Origin: Mastigocoleus sp. MO_188.B34 | GTDB lineage: Bacteria > Cyanobacteriota > Cyanobacteriia > Cyanobacteriales > Nostocaceae | NCBI RefSeq assembly: GCF_030065675.1 | Contig: NZ_JASJDK010000017.1 | Span: 1-64,000 of the forward strand | Length of the DNA: 64,000 bases | Reading direction: 5' to 3' | Shown here: positions 46,973 through 57,014 of the stretch, in pieces | Layout of the letters: the number at the start of each line of letters is the position of its first letter | Position numbering within the stretch: position 1 is the stretch's first letter | Notes under the pieces: generated by a model | What the model saw: only the letters and a program-made list of their open reading frames with translations | Databases searched by the model: none | What the model was told of the DNA's origin: nothing | Program-made: the position numbers and the translations under genes

Positions 46973-47626
46973 ATGTCTAATTCCCCAGTCCCCAATCCCC
47001 AAAAGCTAATCCGCGCTGTCGAAGAAGCAGATTCTTCCAGTAAATTATTAGATGCGGTTGAGGAGTTATCAGCAGCTTGTTTACCTGAAGCTATTCCCAT
47101 CTTGATTGCGGCTTTAGGTTACAACAACCCAGGTGCAGCAGTTGCAGCGGTTGATGGGTTAGTACAATTAGGAGAACCCGCAGTTAAACCATTGCTGCAA
47201 TTAATTGATGACCATAACTATACAGCAAGGGCGTGGGCAATTCGTGCATTGGCTGGAATTGGCGACCCTCGGGGACTTGATACTTTGTTAGATGCGGCAA
47301 AAAATGACTTTGCTTTGAGTGTAAGACGGGCTGCTGCTAGGGGTTTAGGTACGGTGAAGTGGGAGGAAATGGCGTCAGAAAAGTTAGTTTCGGCTCAAGA
47401 GTCGGCGTTGGAAGCGTTGTTAATTGTTTGTCAAGATCCGGAGTGGGTGGTGCGTTATGCTGCGGTGACGGGTTTGGAGAATTTAGCGAAAGCTGTAACA
47501 GAAACAGAGAATGGTTTTTATTCGAAGATTCTTGTGAAATTGGAGGAAATGGCTACAAAGGATGAGGAGATTGCTGTTTGTAGTCGGGTTAAGTTGGCGA
47601 GGGAAAGGTTGCTTGTGCGATCGTAA
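46973..47626 (+). CDS. cpcF: Phycocyanobilin lyase subunit CpcF
   Basis: 217 residues, HEAT/Armadillo type; heterodimer partner of CpcE. Seen: LIRAVEEADSSSKLLDAVEE, LPEAIPILIAALGYNNPGAA, YTARAWAIRALAGIGDPRGL, DFALSVRRAAARGLGTVKW. I do not see the His-Cys motif (NHCQ) that I associate with the isomerising PecF, so attachment without isomerisation is predicted; this rests on memory of the family. N-terminal residues SNSPVPNPQK resemble translated repeat sequence (cccagtccccaatcccc). Followed by a palindrome and a RAYT remnant. Confidence 0.82.
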   Translation: MSNSPVPNPQKLIRAVEEADSSSKLLDAVEELSAACLPEAIPILIAALGYNNPGAAVAAVDGLVQLGEPAVKPLLQLIDDHNYTARAWAIRALAGIGDPRGLDTLLDAAKNDFALSVRRAAARGLGTVKWEEMASEKLVSAQESALEALLIVCQDPEWVVRYAAVTGLENLAKAVTETENGFYSKILVKLEEMATKDEEIAVCSRVKLARERLLVRS

Positions 47627-47640
47627 ACTAATATCGTAAT

Positions 47641-47668
47641 GTAGAGACGTTTCATGAAACGTCTCTAC
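47641..47668. repeat. Dispersed palindrome beside RAYT remnant
   Basis: GTAGAGACGTTTCATGAAAC then GTCTCTAC, a perfect 14-bp inverted repeat. It is 34 bp upstream of the start of the REP-type transposase fragment. Confidence 0.9.
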
Positions 47669-47702
47669 GAAGGTGTTTGTTTTACCAAAAGCTTCCTTTC
47701 AG

Positions 47703-47888
47703 ATGTCTCGAAGACCTCGTGAGATTAAACCAGGATACTGCTATCACGTTACGACCCGTTGCAATAATCGTAAGTTTTGCCTAACTTACCATGGATGTCG
47801 TCAGGTATTTATTTATGGGCTTAAAAAAGCATTGGAAAAGTTCAAATTCAAACTTTATAGTCTGTGTATAATGTCAAACCAAAATTGA
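47703..47888 (+). pseudogene. REP-associated tyrosine transposase (RAYT) fragment
   Basis: The N-terminal 61 residues of a Y1/TnpA_REP protein: MSRRPREIKPGYCYHVTTRC, then RQVFIYGLKKALEKFKFKLY and CIMSNQN. Full-length relatives continue with MSNHVHYLL, containing the HUH catalytic motif; here the frame breaks exactly at that point and ends. So it lacks both the HUH and the catalytic tyrosine. The start ATG at 47703 gives the canonical SRRPREI N-terminus. RAYTs mobilise REP palindromes, and one such palindrome is adjacent. Confidence 0.75.
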
Positions 47889-47995
47889 TAAAGATAAGTG
47901 AGTGTGGTGTCAGGTATCCAAATCACCAAATACTGATTACTTCGTAAAAATTCCTTCGTAAATAAATATTTATAAAAAACTGAAGCGCCTATATG

Positions 47996-50962
47996 TTAGA
48001 GCTTACAAGTCGCAGCGCGAGAAAATAAAATCCCTAGGAGTGACTTCCCACCCCCAAACCAATCTCGTGGGAGTGATTCTCCTCGTGGGAGTATACCTTT
48101 TGGTGCTTCTTGATAATTTTTATCGACCGTACTTATCACTTCTGTGTACCGTGCCCAATTCTTCCCGCTAGGATGATACCATCCCAGGCGAGAAATCCAA
48201 CGAATATAAGCCTGTTGATCTTCTTGTTTAAACTCATCATTTATACCGATTCGATTTCCTGTCTTTAGCCAAATTTTCTTTTGTACGCTAAAACCAAAGC
48301 GTTGATTTGAGTGTTCTACCCATATTGAGTCAATGTCTCGAAGGTTTTCGCAGGAGAAGTTTTTGAGGGAGTCTGAGTTCAAATAGTTTTGTTCTTCTCC
48401 ATTCCCAACATAGAGCATCAGCTGATTCGTTCTTCTATCAGCTTGTCCCCATTTTTTGTTTATAAGTAAATTATTAAGGTCATCTAGATAATATTCTTTT
48501 AAAGATTCCTTTACAGCCGTATTGAGATTTTCATCCCCAGCTTTTGATAGTAAATCAATAAATTCTCGATGGAATGCTTCTACATTTTGTTTGGATAAAA
48601 TTTTGATTGGCAAATTTTGGAATGGAGGACTGATATCGGCTATACCTTTTCCTCTTTTTCCTTTGGATTTTAGACTTTTAAGGATATTGTAAGCTAATTT
48701 ATATGCGTTAATCGCTTGCTGAATATTACCTTGTTCTTTAAATAAATTTCCTGAAGTTTTTAAAGTAAGGATACGAATTTGTGATGCTGCATTAGAATTA
48801 TCTCCTTGCAAATATTTCCATTGATTTTTACTCTTGTTGAGAAAATCAAGAGCGAGCTTCAAATCTTTTTCTTTAAGCTTTTGATGAGCATAAGATATGC
48901 CAGAATAGAGAACTGCTTGTCTGAGTTTATGGTCTTTGATATTTACAGATTGACCAGCTTGTGACAGAAGTTCTTTAGCTTCGGAATCAGAACCTTCATC
49001 TTCAAGTTTTCCAGCTAATGTTGCAAGTTTTTCAACTGTTTTTAGATATTCTTCACTGTCTGCAACTTGTTTTTTAAACTTCTCATATTGTTGTTGAGTA
49101 TTATTTAGTTCCGATTGAGTGTTACTTAACTGTTTTTGAAAGAGTTCTTTGTCTTGTTTTATTTTTTGGATTTGAGTTTTTAATTCTTGTCTGCTGTTTT
49201 TTACTGATATCAATAGTTTTTTGCTTATTTCTAGCTGTTTGCTAGATTCTTTCGCCTTAATATTTAATTCTTGTGCTTCCTGCTTTAATTTATTTCTTTG
49301 AACATCTGCTTCCCTCAGTATTATTTTCTTTTTATCTAATTCTTTCTCAGCAGCCTTTTTATTTTGAATCGCTTCTTTCTCACGTTTTGTTGCTGTCTTC
49401 GCATTTTCCCAAGCTATCTGTACATCTTTCTGTGCTTTTGCTACTTGATGATTTGCTTCCATAACATCTTTACTAGCTAGTAAACCCGCAATAGCTGCTC
49501 CCAACACAGTCAAAATTAAAACAATAGAACCAATCCTAATCCGCTGTTTAGCTTTCTTATTCGCTTCACTCAACACCTTATTTCTCTGTTCTATTGCTTC
49601 CTTTTCTTGAACAGCAATTTTCTCTTGAATTTCCTTCTCTCTACTAGCAGCTAAAAACTGTTTATCCTGATAACTTAAATTCTTATCCTTCGCCCATTTT
49701 TCCGCACCAGCTAAAGCCTTTCCGCGCAAAAGCCGAGATTCATCTTTACCTCCAGAAGATACCCAAAATTTAAAACTTTCCGAGTAGGGACGCAAATTCT
49801 TTAATTCATTTTTAACCCAATTTTGGTTAAATACTTCTTGATATATTTTGTTATAAACCCTTAATTCACCTTCTCGTCTCGCAACTAACCCCGAAAGCAG
49901 TAATTCACTTTGCTCAATAGTATTATCTGCCGTAATACTAATTGATAATGAAGAAGATTCAAGCCCCCCTTCATAAGGGGGGTTGGGGGGATCTATAATC
50001 TCAGATTCTAATTCCAAACACCGAATTTGCTGATATAACTCCAACAGATATCCAGCGCGTTCCTCATTTCTGAAAATTCTTGATCGAATCGTGCGTAAAT
50101 GTTCCGGTTCATCTTGAGACTCCCAATTTTCAATAATCCGCGATTTAACAACTTCCCCAACATTGTGCGGCTTTTCTTGCTCCGATTCTTCTAGCATGAA
50201 CTGACATAACTTTTGCGTCAGAAATGGTTGTCCCCCTGTCCAATCTAAAATTTCTTCCATCACCGCTCGAGGTTCGCTAAATTTCCCCTGTAAACCTCTT
50301 ATTAATGGTTCAGTTTCATGCATTTGAAAGCCTTTGAGAGAAATAGCTTGACCAATATTAAATGGGGTGCGACTTTTATCTTGAATTAAATTTCCGGGTG
50401 ATGCGACTCCCAATAAACAAAATGTGAGGCGTTTATATGCAGGATTATCAACACGCTGATTGTAACAAGCACGAATAAAAGCAAAAAAATCATCCGTGGG
50501 AAAGTTCAGACTGAGAACGCTATCAATTTCATCAATAAAAATAACAATATTTTCTTCAATTTCAACTAGTAGATGCTTTTCGAGAAAATTACTAAATCGC
50601 ATCAAAGGTGAGTTTATTTGGTTTTTCTCCCACCAGTCTTTGAAGTTCACATCCAGAACAAAGCTATCAATAAGCTTGACAATTAAATCTGCATACCAAT
50701 TTTCTTGGGTCGCACTTTGGATACTTACAGAAGATAAATCAATCGATGCACATTCTACCCCAGCATCGGTTAGACGACTCATAGTTTTCACCCGCAAGCT
50801 GGATTTTCCCGATTGTCGGGAGTTCAGAACATAACAAAATTTACCATCTTGTAGCGCCTGATATAATTCATCGTCAGCTTCCCGTTTGACGTAAGTGCTG
50901 GCATTTTCGGGTAAGCTGCCAGAAAATATATATTCATGAATATATTCGTCTTCGTCAAACAT
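47996..50962 (-). CDS. AAA-like ATPase with transmembrane helix and coiled coil
   Basis: 988 residues. Domains: N-terminal STAND/AAA_35-type ATPase (about 10-400) with Walker A LNSRQSGKSSL (46-56) and Walker B IVIFIDEIDSV (139-149) and a WTGGQPFLTQKLC block; a membrane helix (about 476-496, RIGSIVLILTVLGAAIAGLL); a long coiled coil (about 505-690, Lys/Glu/Gln rich); a helical repeat, probably TPR-like, C-terminal region (about 700-988). Role inferred: membrane-tethered sensor or signalling ATPase. The peptide DPPNPPYEGGL (324-334) is encoded by an inserted DNA repeat. It lies 188 bp downstream of the AAA-like/CHAT pair and may belong to that system. Confidence 0.83.
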   Translation of the reverse strand: MFDEDEYIHEYIFSGSLPENASTYVKREADDELYQALQDGKFCYVLNSRQSGKSSLRVKTMSRLTDAGVECASIDLSSVSIQSATQENWYADLIVKLIDSFVLDVNFKDWWEKNQINSPLMRFSNFLEKHLLVEIEENIVIFIDEIDSVLSLNFPTDDFFAFIRACYNQRVDNPAYKRLTFCLLGVASPGNLIQDKSRTPFNIGQAISLKGFQMHETEPLIRGLQGKFSEPRAVMEEILDWTGGQPFLTQKLCQFMLEESEQEKPHNVGEVVKSRIIENWESQDEPEHLRTIRSRIFRNEERAGYLLELYQQIRCLELESEIIDPPNPPYEGGLESSSLSISITADNTIEQSELLLSGLVARREGELRVYNKIYQEVFNQNWVKNELKNLRPYSESFKFWVSSGGKDESRLLRGKALAGAEKWAKDKNLSYQDKQFLAASREKEIQEKIAVQEKEAIEQRNKVLSEANKKAKQRIRIGSIVLILTVLGAAIAGLLASKDVMEANHQVAKAQKDVQIAWENAKTATKREKEAIQNKKAAEKELDKKKIILREADVQRNKLKQEAQELNIKAKESSKQLEISKKLLISVKNSRQELKTQIQKIKQDKELFQKQLSNTQSELNNTQQQYEKFKKQVADSEEYLKTVEKLATLAGKLEDEGSDSEAKELLSQAGQSVNIKDHKLRQAVLYSGISYAHQKLKEKDLKLALDFLNKSKNQWKYLQGDNSNAASQIRILTLKTSGNLFKEQGNIQQAINAYKLAYNILKSLKSKGKRGKGIADISPPFQNLPIKILSKQNVEAFHREFIDLLSKAGDENLNTAVKESLKEYYLDDLNNLLINKKWGQADRRTNQLMLYVGNGEEQNYLNSDSLKNFSCENLRDIDSIWVEHSNQRFGFSVQKKIWLKTGNRIGINDEFKQEDQQAYIRWISRLGWYHPSGKNWARYTEVISTVDKNYQEAPKGILPRGESLPRDWFGGGKSLLGILFSRAATCKL
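49961..49993. repeat. C-rich/G-rich palindrome inserted in a CDS
   Basis: AAGCCCCCCTTCATAAGGGG followed by GGTTGGGGGGATC on the plus strand. The arms CCCCCCTT and AAGGGGGG pair. It is the same element as in the cpcE-cpcF spacer, and here keeps the ATPase frame open, coding DPPNPPYEGGL. Confidence 0.8.
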
Positions 50963-51060
50963 AATTCATATCACACCTATTTAAATAACCGTCATTGCGA
51001 CATACTCACTTACAGCAGTTTTCATATATTTGAACCACACATCCACAAACTAAAATCTTT

Positions 51061-51114
51061 GTAGAGACGCGCCAGAGGCTAAAGCCGACGCCGCAGGCTT
51101 TGGCGCGTCTCTAC
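51061..51114. repeat. Dispersed palindrome GTAGAGACG type
   Basis: GTAGAGACGCGCCAGAGGCT ... TTTGGCGCGTCTCTAC: outer arms GTAGAGACGCGCCA/TGGCGCGTCTCTAC are perfect, and the centre has a second hairpin. In the spacer between the two ATPase genes. Confidence 0.85.
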
Positions 51115-51150
51115 CAGTTGTCTATTTAATGGCGATTTGCTGGACATAAC

Positions 51151-52197
51151 TTACCCTAAAAATTCTGAGAAATACTGACGATATAAATCACAACTAGGAA
51201 TGCAATCGTTACGAAGGATTTTAACCAAACCCAAACTGTGTAGTTTAAAGGTAATTTTCTGATCGAGTCGTACGGGTTGATTTGCGTTCACAACTTGTTT
51301 ATATGCTACCTCTAACTGAGAATCCGCTTGTAAACTCTCTAACTGTTGTCTTAGGTGATGACTAAAAATTCCTTGTACTGTAGGTGCAAGATTAATCAGT
51401 TCCTTTAAGGATGTTTCCTGACTACCAAGGCTAGAAATTACTTCCTGTAATAAATAAGGATGTCCTCCCACTAAACCCATTAATTCAATTATGTCTTGTT
51501 CTCCCAACTGACGATCTAATTCATACTTATTCACCATTTCTTGTACTTGGTTTTGGTTAAAATCAGGTAATTCAACGGCTAATCCCACATTAAACGGCGA
51601 ACGATTGATATCTAAAGTGGGATAAAGTTCAGTGGAATTAACCACCACTAACCGCAGTTTCCGCCAAATTTTACCCATTCTGTCCCCTTGTTTCGCGGTT
51701 TCATACCAACTCCGTAACAATAAACAGAATTCAGGAAAAATATTTTCACATTGAAATAAACGCTCAAAATTATCGATCGCTAAAACTATAGGATTATCAG
51801 TCTTCGCTAATAAATATCTTTGAAAATAACGAGTACAACTAGTATTTAAACCCAAACTATCTTGCCAGTATTCATCTAAATTTGGCGGTTTATCTAAAAT
51901 ATCTGAAACATCAACACACAACCACTGTAAGAAACTTTTCAGATCGGTGAGGGTAGACCTATCCGCAAGCTTCAAATCTAACTTTGCTGTTTGGTAACCC
52001 TGCTGTCGAGCATGTTCCAATAATTTCTCCAACAACAATGTTTTCCCCATTTTCTGCGCAGCTTTGATCCGAATTAACGCACCGGGTCGCAAAATTCCTT
52101 TTAAGCATTTTTCCTCAATGGGAGGTCGTTCGATATATATATTCTTTTCTGGGTGTATATTTATATTTTTCTCTAATTCTAGAGAATCGTCATTCAC
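51151..52197 (-). CDS. AAA-like (AAA_35) ATPase, CHAT partner
   Basis: 348 residues, one ATPase domain: P-loop region IRIKAAQKMGKTLLLEKLLE, DLKLADRST, a Walker B region IVLAIDNFERLF in which the usual DE is DN, and the sensor block GLVGGHPYLLQEVISSL. Relatives in this family often act as signalling ATPases, paired with effectors. Its ATG lies within the last codons of the CHAT gene (ATGA overlap, 4 bp), so the two are translationally coupled. No membrane segment or repeat sensor. Altered Walker B suggests weak hydrolysis. Immune role inferred only from the partner. Confidence 0.8.
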   Translation of the reverse strand: MNDDSLELEKNINIHPEKNIYIERPPIEEKCLKGILRPGALIRIKAAQKMGKTLLLEKLLEHARQQGYQTAKLDLKLADRSTLTDLKSFLQWLCVDVSDILDKPPNLDEYWQDSLGLNTSCTRYFQRYLLAKTDNPIVLAIDNFERLFQCENIFPEFCLLLRSWYETAKQGDRMGKIWRKLRLVVVNSTELYPTLDINRSPFNVGLAVELPDFNQNQVQEMVNKYELDRQLGEQDIIELMGLVGGHPYLLQEVISSLGSQETSLKELINLAPTVQGIFSHHLRQQLESLQADSQLEVAYKQVVNANQPVRLDQKITFKLHSLGLVKILRNDCIPSCDLYRQYFSEFLG

Positions 52198-53123
52198 AGT
52201 TTTTTTTTAATCTCTGGTATAGATTCTTGGGAAAAATCTTCCATTGCGATCGCAACTAAACCTTCCTCAAAAGCTCTTTGGAAAACATCTTGATTGCTAT
52301 CTTGCACTTCATACCCCAAAGCATCATAAAATCCTTGAGAAAATGCGATCGCGCTTTTGTCTGTAATAGGTTGATTCATCCCGATCGCATAATTAATATG
52401 CTGACTAATTGCATTCGCAGACTCAAGAGAATTACAAGCATTGAGCAACACACAATTTACATAATCAGTATGTAACCGAAACAGTAGTGCTAATCCTTGG
52501 GGTGTAACAGGTTTTTCATTACCTCCATCATCTTCTAACAGCAAACTACCATCTTCCAAACCATGTCCGCAGAAATGCACAATTTGGGGTTTTTCTTCAG
52601 CGATCGCTCTACGAATATCTTTGGGACGAACATCAGTTCTTGTCCTAACATCAAATAAATCCCGTCTGCTTGCTCCGCGAATCGCATCTTCGATTTCTTG
52701 TATTTCTTTACCCAAACTTAAACCTTTGGGAATTGCAGCCAAAATTAAAATTTTCTGTTGCTGAGTGTTTTGTTGTGTTGGAGTTGGGGTTGTAACCTTA
52801 TTATAGGAAGGAGCAGATATTACTTCTGGCTGGGAATTTTGTAACAGTTCTTCAGCGATCGCTCTTAAGTTGGAGTTTCCAGGATTCGAGTTACAAGCAG
52901 CAGAAATTAAATCTTTAGTCCAATTCTCAGCCTTTGATACTTTTATTAAATTAAATACAATTACTTGTAAATTACTTCCACCAGCAATGCTATCTAGATT
53001 TTTATCTAATTCAAAAGATAACATTTGTTCGAGTGATGCTTTGTCGGGAAAAGCATCCATCAAAGCATAGGTTAATTTCTTACTTTGTTGACCGGAAATA
53101 TTCATATCGTTAAATATATTCAA
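52194..53123 (-). CDS. EAD1-CHAT caspase-like protease
   Basis: 309 residues. Residues about 15-95 resemble effector-associated domain 1 (LMDAFPDKASLEQMLSFELD, NLQVIVFNLIKVSKAENW, NPGNSNL); residues about 122-295 are a CHAT protease with the His-Cys dyad His187 (IVHFCGHGLE) and Cys230 (CVLLNACNS). CHAT proteases cut partner proteins on activation, as in gasdermin-linked and CRISPR-linked systems. EADs recruit effectors to STAND or TIR sensors. Its ORF end overlaps the AAA-like gene by 4 bp. A Gln/Thr/Pro linker (about 110-122) joins the domains. Activator unknown. Confidence 0.85.
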   Translation of the reverse strand: MNIFNDMNISGQQSKKLTYALMDAFPDKASLEQMLSFELDKNLDSIAGGSNLQVIVFNLIKVSKAENWTKDLISAACNSNPGNSNLRAIAEELLQNSQPEVISAPSYNKVTTPTPTQQNTQQQKILILAAIPKGLSLGKEIQEIEDAIRGASRRDLFDVRTRTDVRPKDIRRAIAEEKPQIVHFCGHGLEDGSLLLEDDGGNEKPVTPQGLALLFRLHTDYVNCVLLNACNSLESANAISQHINYAIGMNQPITDKSAIAFSQGFYDALGYEVQDSNQDVFQRAFEEGLVAIAMEDFSQESIPEIKKKL

Positions 53124-53366
53124 CTCCCTAAAGAGAGAGTTTAGTTAGATTAGTATTTAGTGAATAAGTATTTAGTGAATAAGTTAGATTTTTCTCGATT
53201 TACCTTGCATTATGGCAAAGTAAAAAGGGCATTAAATATTACATTAGGTTATATATAATACCATCTTTACCAAGGATTACAGCTAATAGCTGTTTCAAGA
53301 TTCATTTTACTCAAAATAAACAATAAAATACTGACAAAAAATAATTTATACCATCATTCATTTCTA

Positions 53367-53390
53367 GTAGGGGCGCACCGAAGTGCGCCC
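53367..53390. repeat. GTAGGGGCG-type palindrome
   Basis: GTAGGGGCGCACCGAAGTGC followed by GCCC: arms GGGCGCAC and GTGCGCCC pair. Identical core at 61709-61732. Confidence 0.85.
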
Positions 53391-53536
53391 AGAAGAATGG
53401 TATATTTTTTCAATTAGAAGTCCCCAAAATTACAAAATTCTACAAAAATACAAAATTTGATTCCGGATTATTGTTTATTGGGTAAAATCAATCATTTTGT
53501 TAGCAAAGCTATTTTGACTTTTGACTTTTTAATTAT

Positions 53537-53553
53537 GTCCTACGGACACGCTA
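53537..53553. repeat. TGTCCTACGGACACGC element
   Basis: TGTCCTACGGACACGCT, followed by ACGCTAATGACTT, the same element as in the 45121-45365 cluster. Confidence 0.75.
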
Positions 53554-53762
53554 CGCTAATGACTTCCGCATAGCGGTAACCCCCCAAACGTACAGCAGTT
53601 GTCAGAGGTAATTCCTAAACAAAGCTATACTTAATACCGACTCCCGCTCCTAAACATAAACATAAACCCCTACAAACCGTAGGGAACAATTATGCTTAGG
53701 TTTTTAGTCCGTGTCAGAAGTGGGAAGAACTCCAATTTGGTGTAGGGTGAAAAAATAACTTC

Positions 53763-54611
53763 ATGAATAGTAATTTATCTCAAGCTTCTTTATCTCAAGA
53801 TTCTTTATCTCAAGATAATTCACCTTCTCCTCGACCGGCGGTGATTATTTTTACTAGTGTACTTCATCTAGCAGTACTATTGGTATTCCTACCCCACACT
53901 TTTAGCTGGGCTGCTGTAGGGGTCGCAGTCTTATTACACTGGATGACAATAGGTCTGGGGATATCCTTTGGCTTTCATCGTTTAGCAACCCACCGCAGCT
54001 TACAGACTCCCAAATGGTTAGAGTACTTTCTGATTCTTTGTGGTACTTTAGCCCTGCAAGGGGGTGTATTTGGCTGGGTTGGATACCATCGACTACATCA
54101 TCTGCATTCTGACCAACAAGGAGACCCCCATAACTCCCAAGAAGGTTTTTGGTGGAGTCACATCAACTGGTTAATGCATACTGTTCCTAGCAAAAATGAA
54201 TATCCACGTTTTATCAAAGATATAGCTGATGACCCGTTCTATCGTTTCTGTCATCGGTATTATATTGAACTTCAGGTGGCATTAGCAATTATCTTATATT
54301 TTCTTGGTGGCTGGTCTTTTGTTATTTGGGGAATATTTGTACGCTTATTTGTCGGACTTCACTCTACTATGTTCGTCAACAGCGCTTGCCATATGGTAGG
54401 GTATCGCAGTCATGATTCAAAAGACACTTCTACTAACTGTTGGTGGGTTGCTTTCCTAACCTTCGGTGAAGGCTGGCATAATAACCACCATGCTTTTCAG
54501 TATTCTGCTCGTCATGGTTTGCAATGGTGGGAAATTGACATTACTTGGATGACCATTCGATTGTTGCAAATTCTTGGATTAGCAACCAATGTCAAAGTTG
54601 CACAAAAGTAA
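53763..54611 (+). CDS. desC: Acyl-lipid (delta-9 type) fatty acid desaturase
   Basis: 282 residues, membrane di-iron desaturase that would introduce a first double bond into acyl chains using ferredoxin. The three His boxes are present: HRLATH, HRLHHLHS and HNNHHAFQYSARHG. Four membrane helices (about 28-48, 52-70, 95-112 and 178-205 regions). N-terminal SQASLSQDSLSQDNS is encoded by a 15-bp DNA repeat (TTATCTCAAGATTC-like), so the true start may be downstream. It is followed by a cyclopropane synthase gene 364 bp away on the same strand. Positional specificity is not proven by sequence. Confidence 0.88.
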   Translation: MNSNLSQASLSQDSLSQDNSPSPRPAVIIFTSVLHLAVLLVFLPHTFSWAAVGVAVLLHWMTIGLGISFGFHRLATHRSLQTPKWLEYFLILCGTLALQGGVFGWVGYHRLHHLHSDQQGDPHNSQEGFWWSHINWLMHTVPSKNEYPRFIKDIADDPFYRFCHRYYIELQVALAIILYFLGGWSFVIWGIFVRLFVGLHSTMFVNSACHMVGYRSHDSKDTSTNCWWVAFLTFGEGWHNNHHAFQYSARHGLQWWEIDITWMTIRLLQILGLATNVKVAQK

Positions 54612-56268
<1,657 letters not shown>

Positions 56269-56519
56269 AAGGTTTAGTCAAAAGATAATTGGTAATTGGT
56301 AATTGAAGGTTTCTCAATACTTGCATAAATTGCAGATTTAGGAATGTATCGACAAAATTCAGCAACGAATTATCAGCAATGAATTAAAGGTATTTTTTTT
56401 ACATTTAATTTAATCCCAAATAAAAATTAAGAATATGTTCTTATTTTTGTTTCGCCTCGATCATTACCAATTACCAATTACCCATTACCAATAATCTGTA
56501 GCGACTTCAACAACTAGTC
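56269..56519. repeat. Inverted pair of GGTAATT heptamer arrays
   Basis: Convergent spacer between the cyclopropane synthase and the next gene on the minus strand. A TTGGTAATTGGTAATTG array at 56286-56303 and its inverse, ACCAATTACCAATTACCCAT, at 56466-56486 could form a long stem across 250 bp. Confidence 0.6.
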
Positions 56520-56957
56520 TCAATCAATACACCTTTCTTTTAATCCTTGTGATTTTGTAACTTTGCTACAAATTTCTTGGAGTTTCTCCTGAGAGTTTAC
56601 CGGAATACGTGGTTCTGGTAAGTCATTGTTAGGCCAATTCCCTAAATCGTGACAAGGACATATATGTGATGATACACCCGCATCAACTATTGCAACTGGC
56701 ATAGAACAGCGCGCACAAGAAACTATCTTCCAGGAGGGTTGGAGCAGTTGAGAAATAGTTTGCTCCGTTGTTTCTAAATACCATTCACCACTCTCAGGAG
56801 ACATGATTAAATTCCAACAGTTCTCAAATTCCTGACTGTAGCCACGATCGCTAAAAATCTGGCTAGGTAATAAAACTTGAGAATTATTATTTATAACTCG
56901 CTTACTTAGTTGAAACCAACAAGCAAGATATTGCTTAACTTCATTTGTATTTGCCAT
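56520..56957 (-). CDS. Conserved cyanobacterial hypothetical protein
   Basis: 145 residues, soluble, with a Cys/His group near the C-terminal third (SCARCSMPVAI and HICPCHDLGNW) that could bind one zinc. Other parts: FQLSKRVINNNSQVLLPSQI, PESGEWYLETTEQTISQL. I do not recognise the family. It lies 58 bp upstream-side of the cobU gene on the same strand and may be its downstream operon partner. Confidence 0.65.
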   Translation of the reverse strand: MANTNEVKQYLACWFQLSKRVINNNSQVLLPSQIFSDRGYSQEFENCWNLIMSPESGEWYLETTEQTISQLLQPSWKIVSCARCSMPVAIVDAGVSSHICPCHDLGNWPNNDLPEPRIPVNSQEKLQEICSKVTKSQGLKERCID

Positions 56958-57014
56958 ATACTAATTTTAATTTTGTCAGGCAATGATTTTGAACTGTCAA
57001 ATCGGAATTTTAAG

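Larger units (their letters stand above)
53124..53762. other. Intergenic region with two dispersed repeats
   Basis: 639 bp between divergent genes (CHAT and desaturase). It contains a GTAGGGGCG palindrome (53367-53390) and a TGTCCTACGGACACGC element (53537-53553). No ORF. Confidence 0.6.
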
